From positions 1 through 21,948 of the forward strand of contig JAVBKF010000005.1 of the NCBI GenBank assembly GCA_031554215.1: a stretch of DNA of 21,948 bases. The letters run 5' to 3'. This stretch comes from JAVBKE01 sp031554215. Lineage in GTDB: Bacteria; Bacillota; Bacilli; JARBTR01. Under the pieces are notes generated by a model, which worked only from the letters and a program-made list of their open reading frames with translations, ran no database searches and was not told the DNA's origin. The number at the start of each line of letters is the position of its first letter. The first letter of the stretch is position 1. This document shows, in pieces, positions 7,287-13,927 of the stretch. Position numbers and translations under genes: made by a program.

Positions 7287-8585
7287 TTATTTAGTTAATC
7301 CGAGACGCGTAAAGATGGTATCAACATATGCTAGGTGATGTTGGTAGTTAAAGCACTCGTCTATGTCTAATGAAGAAAGTTTGCTTGCTATTCTCGGGTC
7401 TGCTGAAATGAGCTCTTTAAATTGCACGGCTGTTTCCCACGCTTCCATCGCTTTTGGCTGAACAATATCATAGGCCTCTTCACGCGCCATTCCTTTGTCT
7501 ATGAGTGTGAGCATTACTCGCTGTGAGTAGATTAATCCATATGTCAGCTCCATGTTCTTCTTCATGTTTTCTGGGTAGACGGTTAGATTCTTGATGATCG
7601 TTGTAAACCGAGTCAGCATGTAGTTTAATACAATTGTTGCATCTGGTAGAATGATTCTTTCTGCTGACGAGTGTGAAATATCGCGTTCATGCCAAAGGGA
7701 TACATTTTCATAGGCCGTCATCATGTAACCCCGAATGACACGCGCAAGCCCCGCCATGTTCTCAGAACCAATTGGATTTCGTTTGTGCGGCATTGCTGAC
7801 GATCCTTTTTGTCCCGCTGCAAAAAACTCTTCTACTTCCCTTACTTCGCTTTTTTGTAGACTGCGAATTTCTGTGGAAAACTTTTCAATTGAAGTGGCGA
7901 TTAGCGCTAGCATTGACATGTAGTGCGCATGCCGATCTCGTTGCAGCGTTTGCGTTGAAATCGGTGCTGCTTCTAGTCCCAGTTTATTGCAAACATATTT
8001 TTCCACAAAGGGGTCGATATTGGCGTATGTACCCACGGCACCAGATATCTTCCCAACTGATACGGTCTGACTTGCTGCTTGAAATCTCTCTAAATTTCGG
8101 TTCATTTCTTCATACCAAAGCGCGAGCTTCAGCCCGAATGTGGTTGGCTCTGCGTGAACACCGTGCGTTCGTCCCATCATGACGGTGTATTGATGCTCGA
8201 TTGCTTTGTCTTTGATGACTTCGATCATTTGTTCGATATTGGTAAGCAAGATTTCATTCGCTTGCCTCAGAAGATAGGATAATGCTGTGTCAACAACGTC
8301 AGTTGAGGTTAATCCATAGTGAACCCATTTGCGTTCTTCTCCTAGTGATTCTGAAACAGCACGTGTAAATGCAACAACATCATGTCTCGTTTCTTGCTCT
8401 ATTTCGACTATTCTTTCAATATTAAAGCTGGCATTCTGGCGGAGTTTGTCGGTGTCCTCTTTAGGAATGATTCCAAGCTCACTCCATGCTTCACATGCCA
8501 ATATTTCTACTTCAAGCCAAGCTTGAAATTTGTTTTCTTCTGTCCAAATTGCACCCATTTCAGGTCGTGTGTATCGAGTAATCAT
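7287..8585 (-). CDS. purB: Adenylosuccinate lyase
   Basis: This 432-residue cytoplasmic enzyme of the fumarase/aspartase superfamily acts twice in purine synthesis: SAICAR to AICAR, and adenylosuccinate to AMP, releasing fumarate each time. The length is typical. Seen in the sequence are HYGLTSTDVVDT (89-100), GRTHGVHAEPTTFG (138-151, with catalytic His141), and the mobile signature loop GSSAMPHKRNPIGSEN (261-276, catalytic serine 262 or 263). WHERDISHSSAERIILPD further on is also standard. GGAGGAG stands just before the ATG. In B. subtilis purB lies inside the purEKBCSQLFMNHD operon; here it stands apart, next only to the degenerate PurH-like gene. It may serve mainly AMP synthesis from IMP if the rest of the pathway is absent, which this window cannot show. 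Confidence 0.97.
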   Translation of the reverse strand: MITRYTRPEMGAIWTEENKFQAWLEVEILACEAWSELGIIPKEDTDKLRQNASFNIERIVEIEQETRHDVVAFTRAVSESLGEERKWVHYGLTSTDVVDTALSYLLRQANEILLTNIEQMIEVIKDKAIEHQYTVMMGRTHGVHAEPTTFGLKLALWYEEMNRNLERFQAASQTVSVGKISGAVGTYANIDPFVEKYVCNKLGLEAAPISTQTLQRDRHAHYMSMLALIATSIEKFSTEIRSLQKSEVREVEEFFAAGQKGSSAMPHKRNPIGSENMAGLARVIRGYMMTAYENVSLWHERDISHSSAERIILPDATIVLNYMLTRFTTIIKNLTVYPENMKKNMELTYGLIYSQRVMLTLIDKGMAREEAYDIVQPKAMEAWETAVQFKELISADPRIASKLSSLDIDECFNYQHHLAYVDTIFTRLGLTK

Positions 8586-8680
8586 GTGGTTCTCCTCCGT
8601 TTTATCCGCATATTGATGTTGATTGTTGGTGATTACCGTTGATTCATGTTGGGATAATGGGATAGCTTACCCCCTTTTTA

Positions 8681-8869
8681 TTGTTAAAGCTACCAAATGG
8701 TGAATATCAATGCCCCTTTTTGCAGCAGGTTCCTCCGGCCACACATTTATTTGTGTATAACCGTGATTTATCTGATGAAGAAACCGCTTATTTCAGTCAT
8801 ACTTCTGTAGGGTTATACTTTGATTTTGATGGTCACTTTTCGTTGCACCATCCAATTCTCCCACTGTAA
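8681..8869 (+). CDS. Small unknown plus-strand ORF
   Basis: A 62-residue frame starts only at a TTG after an in-frame stop and ends just before the convergent VanZ-type gene. The product (THLFVYNRDLSDEETAYFSH around residues 21-40) has protein-like composition, rich in Asp, Glu, Phe and Tyr, and is not the shadow of a gene on the other strand. I do not recognise it, and no clear ribosome binding site is visible. It may be the tail of a lost gene rather than a functional one. Confidence 0.25.
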   Translation: MLKLPNGEYQCPFLQQVPPATHLFVYNRDLSDEETAYFSHTSVGLYFDFDGHFSLHHPILPL

Positions 8870-8883
8870 GAATGGTTATTCAG

Positions 8884-9348
8884 CTATTTCATATCGTCCG
8901 CTAGCCGCTTCTGTTGTTTGCGTTGTATACGCTGAACGATGATGAGTGTACAACCAATACCCACGAAGCTACCTGCTAAATCAATGAGCACATCGGTTAC
9001 TGCTGGGCTGCGTCCACCCACGAAGCTTTGATGGATTTCATCGCTGATCGCATAGAAAACACATATAAGAAGGCTGAAAATAAACGCTTTCTGAGTTCGA
9101 TAACATCGTATTAGGTTGAAGACAGCTATTCCAAGCACGAGGTAAATGGAGAAATGCCCCATTTTACGAATGAATGTATGGAGAAGTTCTTGCTGTGAAT
9201 CCGAGACATCATTCAGAATGAATTTGAAAAATCGTTCCATCACACTCTCGCTCAGTGCTGATGAATGAGTACCATCTTGGCTTGAAAAATAAAAAATGAC
9301 CAACATGATGATTATGGTGATTCCCCACCAAATACTCTTTTTCTTCAT
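8884..9348 (-). CDS. VanZ-family membrane protein
   Basis: This 154-residue protein has an N-terminal membrane segment (IWWGITIIIMLVIFYFSSQ), two further hydrophobic segments around 67-84 and 90-108 and a fourth around 125-145, the four-segment layout of the VanZ-like family. Family motifs are visible: FYFSSQDGTHSSALSESV after the first segment, RKMGHFSIYLVLGI, and ISDEIHQSFVGGRSPAVTDV followed by LIDLAGSFVG. VanZ confers low-level teicoplanin resistance in enterococci; most chromosomal relatives such as this have no known function. I chose the ATG at 9346-9348, after GGAGGG; a GTG four codons upstream is within that binding site. The C-terminus is basic (IQRKQQKRLADDMK) and probably cytoplasmic. 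It is monocistronic with its own promoter. Confidence 0.85.
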   Translation of the reverse strand: MKKKSIWWGITIIIMLVIFYFSSQDGTHSSALSESVMERFFKFILNDVSDSQQELLHTFIRKMGHFSIYLVLGIAVFNLIRCYRTQKAFIFSLLICVFYAISDEIHQSFVGGRSPAVTDVLIDLAGSFVGIGCTLIIVQRIQRKQQKRLADDMK

Positions 9349-9376
9349 AAGTCCCTCCACCTTGCTTTTTCGATAT

Positions 9377-9392
9377 TATTTCCTAGGAAATA
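9377..9392. promoter_or_regulatory. Perfect 16-base palindrome upstream of the VanZ-type gene
   Basis: TATTTCCTAGGAAATA reads the same on both strands. It lies about 30 bases before the VanZ-type start codon and downstream of its promoter, a position suited to a dimeric repressor. No regulator gene is adjacent. Confidence 0.4.
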
Positions 9393-9443
9393 GGATGGTT
9401 CAACACTGATTGTAGGTCTTTCGATATCTCTCGTCAATTGTCT

Positions 9444-9454
9444 ATTATATCATA
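9444..9454 (-). promoter_or_regulatory. Candidate promoter for the VanZ-type gene
   Basis: On the minus strand TTTGCTATGATATAAT contains an extended -10 (TGC-TATGAT) overlapping a consensus TATAAT. A TTGATG lies 13 or fewer bases upstream, too close for a normal -35, so the extended -10 may do the work. Confidence 0.4.
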
Positions 9455-9782
9455 GCAAATGTCATCAAATCTTCTCTTCTTCGCAGACTAATTGTGTAAT
9501 AATGGCGAGTTGTTGAAAATAATAAGATCATGTTGGGTCGCTTGTGGTTACATTTAGAAATCAAAAGAAGTACTCGATTGTCTAGCTAAGGCTACTTGGC
9601 AATCTTATTGAAATTATTGTTTGAAAATTGTTAATAACCAAACAGTTCTTATTTTTTGAAATATTCATTTCTGCCGCTCATAGGATCATAAATCGCATTT
9701 CCAACTCCGCTAAAGTAATTGATAGTTTAGTTTCCAATCAAAGTTGACGATTAATGTATCTGGCAGCAATGGCTAAAACAAA

Positions 9783-9833
9783 AGCACTGATAGGGAGAGG
9801 CAATTTTCCTGCCTCCTCATTCCTTTCAGTGCT
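9783..9833 (-). terminator. Strong terminator after the P5C dehydrogenase gene
   Basis: Outer arms AGCACTGA (9783-9790) and TCAGTGCT (9826-9833) and inner arms GAGGCA/TGCCTC (9797-9802, 9810-9815) make a long stem. On the minus strand it is followed by TTTTGTTTT. It lies about 105 bases after the stop codon. Confidence 0.85.
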
Positions 9834-9939
9834 ACTACATGTTTCATTGAATATGCCACAGAGACTGCTTGATCTACCCCAACAATAGCGATCGTATTTC
9901 CTAGTAAATGTTTGAAAGCCTTCTTCTCAAGACCACATG

Positions 9940-11487
9940 TTAATAAGCTTCGGATGTCGTCTTAGCTTGCATATGAAGAAGCAAGTAATCAGGTCCGCCG
10001 CCTTTTGAATCGGTTCCTGACATATTGAAGCCGCCAAATGGCTGGTAGCCAACAATCGCACCTGTACAGCCGCGATTGAAATATAAGTTCCCTACATGGA
10101 ACTCTTCCCGCGCTTGTTCTTGGTGCGCACGATGTGTGGTGATTACAGCTCCGTTTAGTCCATATTGAGTATTGTTGGCAATCTCAATTGCCTCGTCAAA
10201 GTCCTTCGCCTTGCAGAAAGCTACGACAGGACCGAAGATTTCTTCTTGCATTATGCGTGCATCTGGTGCTACATCGGCAATGATTGTTGGCTTCACGAAG
10301 TAGCCTTTTGTGTGATCTCCAGTACCGCCAACTAGTACCTTGCCTTCTTTTTTGCCAATCTCGATGTATTCTGTGATCTTGTTGAATGAGTGGATATCAT
10401 TGACTGGTCCCATAAAGTTTTCATACTTAACCGGATCGCCAATTGTTTTTTCCTTGGTAAGTTCGACTGCACGACTCAGAACCTGATCGTATACATCTTT
10501 ATGAATCACTGCCCGTGAACAAGCTGAACATTTTTGACCAGAAAACCCGAAAGCTGAGTTGACAATGGCATTCGCTGCGAGTTCTAAATCTGCCTCGCGG
10601 TCAACAACAATCGTGTCTTTCCCACCCATTTCAGCGATCACACGCTTGAGCCAGATTTGCCCAGGATTCACTTTTGCTGCACGCTCATAAATTCTGATGC
10701 CAACATCCCGTGAGCCTGTGAAGCTGACAAAGCGCGTTTTCGGATGGTCTACTAGGTAGTCGCCAATGTCACGGCTATTACCCGGCACGAAGTTTAAAAC
10801 ACCGTCCGGTAAACCTGCTTCTTTCATCACTTCAACAAATTTAGCAGCAATGACTGGTGTTGTTGATGCTGGTTTGAGCAAGATGGTATTCCCTGAAACA
10901 ATTGCCGCCACAGCTGTGCCTGCCATAATCGCAAATGGGAAGTTCCATGGGGAAATGACAACACCCACGCCGAGCGGAATATAGTTAAATCGATTAGCTT
11001 CATTCGGTCTACTCTGAACTGGCATTCCATCTTTTAGCAATAGCATTTGTCGTCCATAAAATTCTAGGAAATCAATGCATTCTGCACACTCAACATCTGC
11101 TTCTACATACGATTTTCCTGCTTCTTTAATCAGCCATGCTGAAAATTCAAACTTACGTCGTCTGATAATGGATGCTGCTTTGAAAAGCACATCCGCTCGC
11201 ACTTCAGGCTTAACCTTGCGCCAAGTTTCAAACGCTGCGAGTGCCACTTGCATTGCTTCCTCTGCATGTTCTTGCTTTGCTGAGGATACATGACCAATGA
11301 TTTCTGTATGCCTCGCGGGGTTGACCGAGACAATTTTCTCCAGTGTCTCAATTTGCTTTCCATTAATAACGAGATTGTACACTTTCCCGAGTTGTGATTC
11401 GACAATGTCAATCCCCTCAAGCATTTTCTTTTGGTTTTCTTTCTTTGAAAAGTCGGTGAATGCTTCATGTTTATATGGCTGTACCAA
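9940..11487 (-). CDS. rocA: 1-pyrroline-5-carboxylate dehydrogenase
   Basis: This 515-residue aldehyde dehydrogenase has exactly the length of B. subtilis RocA/PutC and begins with the typical MVQPYKHEAFTDF. It oxidises glutamate semialdehyde (P5C) to glutamate with NAD+, the last step of proline and arginine breakdown. SPWNFPFAIMAG (179-190) and FTGSRDVG are cofactor motifs, IAEMGGKD carries the general base Glu286, and FSGQKCSACSRAV carries the nucleophile Cys320. The C-terminal FGGFNMSGTDSKGGGPDYL matches the group. AAAAGGAGG stands ten bases before the ATG. It is a single-gene unit with a strong terminator; no proline dehydrogenase or roc gene is adjacent. rocA and putC cannot be told apart from sequence alone. 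Confidence 0.95.
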   Translation of the reverse strand: MVQPYKHEAFTDFSKKENQKKMLEGIDIVESQLGKVYNLVINGKQIETLEKIVSVNPARHTEIIGHVSSAKQEHAEEAMQVALAAFETWRKVKPEVRADVLFKAASIIRRRKFEFSAWLIKEAGKSYVEADVECAECIDFLEFYGRQMLLLKDGMPVQSRPNEANRFNYIPLGVGVVISPWNFPFAIMAGTAVAAIVSGNTILLKPASTTPVIAAKFVEVMKEAGLPDGVLNFVPGNSRDIGDYLVDHPKTRFVSFTGSRDVGIRIYERAAKVNPGQIWLKRVIAEMGGKDTIVVDREADLELAANAIVNSAFGFSGQKCSACSRAVIHKDVYDQVLSRAVELTKEKTIGDPVKYENFMGPVNDIHSFNKITEYIEIGKKEGKVLVGGTGDHTKGYFVKPTIIADVAPDARIMQEEIFGPVVAFCKAKDFDEAIEIANNTQYGLNGAVITTHRAHQEQAREEFHVGNLYFNRGCTGAIVGYQPFGGFNMSGTDSKGGGPDYLLLHMQAKTTSEAY

Positions 11488-11601
11488 AATGAATTCCTCC
11501 TTTTATGTTAGAAACCGACGAAAGCGTTCGCTTCCCTGTTTCGCTTCTCGTACTTGACCACAAATAGATGCTGGAAGCACAAAAAGGACCCTTTCCTATC
11601 T

Positions 11602-11631
11602 ATCATAATAGAAAATCAAAGCTGCACGCAA
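11602..11631 (-). promoter_or_regulatory. Weak candidate promoter for the P5C dehydrogenase gene
   Basis: On the minus strand TTGCGT (11626-11631) and TATGAT (11602-11607) are 18 bases apart, placing the -10 about 115 bases before the start codon. The match is moderate. Confidence 0.3.
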
Positions 11632-11820
11632 GAAATAACAAACTTTGTGCAACACAATGCCAATAAGAAATAGTAAAAAAACCGATATATGAGTGGATGA
11701 TGCCCGTAAAGGATACCGTTAATCTGGGCAAATCAACAAATACTGCTTAGCAGGATTCCCCCAATTTTAAATGCTAGTTTCAAACTTCATGTCTAGTCAA
11801 TTACTTGGCAAACCACCATA

Positions 11821-11864
11821 AAAAACACTAGGTTTCGCAGTTAACCCGCATTTCCTAGTGTTTT
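11821..11864 (-). terminator. Strong terminator after the lipoprotein gene
   Basis: Eleven-base perfect arms (11822-11832 and 11854-11864) read AAAACACTAGG/CCTAGTGTTTT, with an inner imperfect GC stem. On the minus strand the right arm runs into TTTTTT. It starts eight bases after the stop codon of the lipoprotein gene. Confidence 0.88.
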
Positions 11865-11871
11865 CATATAC

Positions 11872-12492
11872 TTATTTAAATTTAATTGTTTTAAACGACT
11901 CATTGATTAGGTCCTCAATCGCCTCATCAATAGAGCTTCCTACAAAAGCTAGCACGTAATCACCATCCTGAATATAAAGATATTCCTTTGTTTCACCTGC
12001 AGCTTCAATCGTTTGCGTCATTTTAGCACCTTCTTTACCACCAATTTCAGTGTCTTTGATCTCGCTAAAAGTCGATCCTGTATATTTTTCTTGATAGCCT
12101 TTTTGCTCTGATTTGATGAAATCATTTAAATCTTCATCTGTTTTTTTAATCCAAACTTCGATTGTCCCAACTGGCATGTCCTTTGAAAATGTGGAAACGA
12201 TTAGTGGATAGAAATCTAGTTTTCCATCCTTTAATTGTTTCTCTGCTTTTTCTGGGTCAAGTGCACCTGAATCAAGTTGATAATATAGTTCCATTTCTTC
12301 CTGGTTTGAAATGCTCCAGTTGAGTGGCATTGTCATTGTCAAGTTGAGTGGCTCTACTGTTAGTTTATCAGCTTCGACTTTGGTTGTTGGTAATGTTAAA
12401 TCTTCTGCTTTTTTTGTACTTTCATCACCACAACCAGTTAATCCAGTAACAATAGTGATTGAAAGTAAAATAGTCAATAACCGCTTCTTCAT
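11872..12492 (-). CDS. Small secreted lipoprotein of unknown function
   Basis: This 206-residue protein begins MKKRLLTILLSITIVTG followed by LTGC, a classic lipobox with the lipidated cysteine at residue 21, and then an acidic linker. The remaining 170 residues are soluble and alternate strands and helices (KLTVEPLNLTMTMPLNWSIS, VGTIEVWIKKTDEDLNDFIK, ETKEYLYIQDGDYVLAFVGS). The layout, with MPLNWSIS near the start and an amphipathic helix plus FKTIKFK at the end, resembles PsbP/Mog1-like lipoproteins, but this is a guess. The ATG at 12490-12492 is preferred over one seven codons upstream because AAGAGGT lies about five bases before it. It is monocistronic with its own terminator and would sit on the outer face of the membrane. 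Confidence 0.82.
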   Translation of the reverse strand: MKKRLLTILLSITIVTGLTGCGDESTKKAEDLTLPTTKVEADKLTVEPLNLTMTMPLNWSISNQEEMELYYQLDSGALDPEKAEKQLKDGKLDFYPLIVSTFSKDMPVGTIEVWIKKTDEDLNDFIKSEQKGYQEKYTGSTFSEIKDTEIGGKEGAKMTQTIEAAGETKEYLYIQDGDYVLAFVGSSIDEAIEDLINESFKTIKFK

Positions 12493-12575
12493 CTTAGACC
12501 TCTTTCTTCCCAATACATTGAAATGTCTTTATTTTGACTTTTTTATCGTACCATATTTTATAAAAATTGGAACAC

Positions 12576-12836
12576 TTACTTATCCGAGACCATTTTGATA
12601 AAACAGGACAAGAATAGACAGAACAAGCTAAATTCCTTTTGGTACACTTGTATGTTTTCCGCCTGAACCTCTAATCGCTTCTTTGTCAACCAGAGGATTC
12701 CACTTTTTCCTTGATAGCTTGCTCGCTTGTTTGACTTCATTTTTGCGAAATGGATGGATGCCTGTTCCGCAATTGTCTGTGTAACTGCATCTGTTTCTTG
12801 TAAATTTTTCTTATCCCTTGAAAAACTGCATGCCAT
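12576..12836 (-). CDS. Hypothetical 86-residue ORF, doubtful
   Basis: The frame encodes a basic middle (MKSNKRASYQGKSGILWLTK) and a hydrophobic, cysteine-containing end (FSLFCLFLSCFIKMV). I do not recognise it. No ribosome binding site stands at the ATG, and it lies at the edge of a decayed region. It is probably not a functional gene, but it does not overlap one on the other strand. Confidence 0.2.
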   Translation of the reverse strand: MACSFSRDKKNLQETDAVTQTIAEQASIHFAKMKSNKRASYQGKSGILWLTKKRLEVQAENIQVYQKEFSLFCLFLSCFIKMVSDK

Positions 12837-12912
12837 TCATTCTCAACTAACTGTACCTAGTGAGGAACCTAATCATTCCTTCGATTGTTTATTTTTCCAA
12901 TAAATTAATTTT

Positions 12913-13191
12913 CTAACCGTCCCTCCTCAAAACGATTATCGTTTCCCCAGGATGTCCGAAAGAGCGATCAACACAAACGGAATACAATATGAAGATATTC
13001 GTTTCCCTCCAGAAAGAAATCCCGATAAAAATGTCACTATTGTATATTGAAGTACTACCATAATGACTGAGAACAGTTTTATTGACTGTATCCTGCACGA
13101 TCGTCACTTTATTTTCATCCATACTGAACTTCTCGACATTTAAAGTAGAAGCATCACTATCTTTAATTCCAAGCAAAATTTTTGATATCAT
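12913..13191 (-). CDS. Hypothetical 92-residue ORF within decayed coding sequence
   Basis: The product (ILLGIKDSDASTLNVEKFSM near the start, VTIVQDTVNKTVLSHYGS in the middle, HPGETIIVLRRDG at the end) has ordinary protein composition, but I do not recognise it. The nearest purine-rich site (AGGAGAG) is about 20 bases before the ATG, too far. Upstream on the same strand are frameshifted pieces, so this is more likely the 3' remainder of a broken gene. Confidence 0.3.
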   Translation of the reverse strand: MISKILLGIKDSDASTLNVEKFSMDENKVTIVQDTVNKTVLSHYGSTSIYNSDIFIGISFWRETNIFILYSVCVDRSFGHPGETIIVLRRDG

Positions 13192-13281
13192 TTGAATAGG
13201 ATGTACTAGTCTCTCCTTTGGTTTTTTCTTCGACGACTAAATTGCAGAAACATCGGTTTTGCGCTGTTTTAGAAGTAGCTA

Positions 13282-13406
13282 CTTTCGCCAAATGGTTTGG
13301 TTGTCGTGGATTTTGGTATCATGAATGGTATTACAAAAATCATTCAATAAATCATTTACAACCGTTTAGCGATCTCCTCTCTCGTGTTTTTTTCTAACCC
13401 AAGGTC
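13282..13406 (-). pseudogene. Frameshifted coding remnant
   Basis: One minus-strand frame reads DLGLEKNTREEIAKRL and stops; the next frame continues VNDLLNDFCNTIHDTK from the same point near 13358. The two join into a sensible protein, so a single-base indel has broken a gene. Its family is not recognised. Confidence 0.4.
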
Positions 13407-13412
13407 CCCTAA

Positions 13413-13842
13413 TTACCAAAAACAACCTATCGTGTGTGATTCACCGTAAATAACCCTCTCTTCCTGTACGAAAAGGGTTTCAATAATATTTGTAGAATCA
13501 TCCAATGTCATAAGGTTGTTTTGAAGGAACATTTGCGTATTATCATTACGGTACCAAGCGCCAATTCTAAAAGTTTCAGCAGTATTAGTATCAATATAGT
13601 TTACTATAAAGAGTCCATAAACACGTTACCCTAATTCATTATCTCAATCAACCTACTTTGCTACATGTGGCCTTACTGGCTCACCTTCTGTAGCTTCCTT
13701 TCGAGGTCAGCATGATAAAGTAACTCTACAACAAAAACAAATGGATCAACCTAAAAAATCATATCAGCGCCACCACCTGCTGCATACCGTACAGGCTTAA
13801 AGTCCCGATCTTTTACAAATCATCTAAATTCCCAAGGTTCAT
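13413..13842 (-). pseudogene. Broken restriction endonuclease-like gene (AlwI family resemblance)
   Basis: In the minus direction a short frame MNLGNLDDL ends at a stop, then another frame gives VRYAAGGGADMIF, a stop, and VDPFVFVVELLYHADLERKL. A third frame gives VYGLFIVNYIDTNTAETFRI followed by GAWYRNDNTQMFL and ends at 13413-13415. The ADMIF...VVEL pattern fits a PD-(D/E)XK-type nuclease core, and the second block resembles the C-terminal part of AlwI-type type II restriction enzymes. At least two frameshifts and two stops make it non-functional. No DNA methyltransferase gene is visible nearby. The family call is from memory of motifs and is tentative; the coding-then-broken nature is clearer. 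Confidence 0.45.
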
Positions 13843-13862
13843 TTTAATGAGAATTGATAGCT

Positions 13863-13891
13863 AAAAATGCGCCTTAGAGGAGCGCATTTTT
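13863..13891 (-). terminator. Terminator after sufB
   Basis: Ten-base arms AAAAATGCGC (13863-13872) and GCGCATTTTT (13882-13891) flank a nine-base loop. T-rich sequence on both sides means it could act in both directions. It lies 37 bases after the sufB stop codon. Confidence 0.88.
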
Positions 13892-13927
13892 TTCAATCTA
13901 TTTTTTGATAAATAGTTACATTTGAAT

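Larger units (their letters stand above)
9349..9939. other. Intergenic region between the P5C dehydrogenase gene and the VanZ-type gene
   Basis: These 591 bases contain the VanZ-side palindrome (9377-9392) and promoter (9444-9454) and the P5C dehydrogenase terminator (9783-9833). A 21-codon minus-strand stretch near 9655-9717 (with GNAIYDPMSGRNEYF) reads like the end of a protein but has a stop upstream and no start. Confidence 0.4.
11488..11871. other. Intergenic region upstream of the P5C dehydrogenase gene
   Basis: These 384 bases hold the dehydrogenase leader and promoter candidate and, at the right end, the terminator of the lipoprotein gene. An arms-and-spacer palindrome AAGCG-TT-CGCTT (11522-11533) lies 35 bases before the dehydrogenase start; it loosely resembles a catabolite-response (cre) site but misses several consensus positions. 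Confidence 0.4.

Noticed and set aside
7772..8182. Plus-strand ORF of 136 codons.
   Set aside because: It is a shadow of purB, which is a full-length, well conserved gene.
11520..11535. Possible catabolite-response (cre) site upstream of the P5C dehydrogenase gene.
   Set aside because: It has a palindromic core around GCG-TT-CGC but at least three mismatches to the consensus; kept only as a remark.
11648..11663. Sigma-54-like sequence TTGGCATTGTGTTGCA upstream of the P5C dehydrogenase gene (rocA is sigma-L dependent in B. subtilis).
   Set aside because: The GG and GC elements are separated by 9 bases instead of the required 10, and no upstream activator site was seen.
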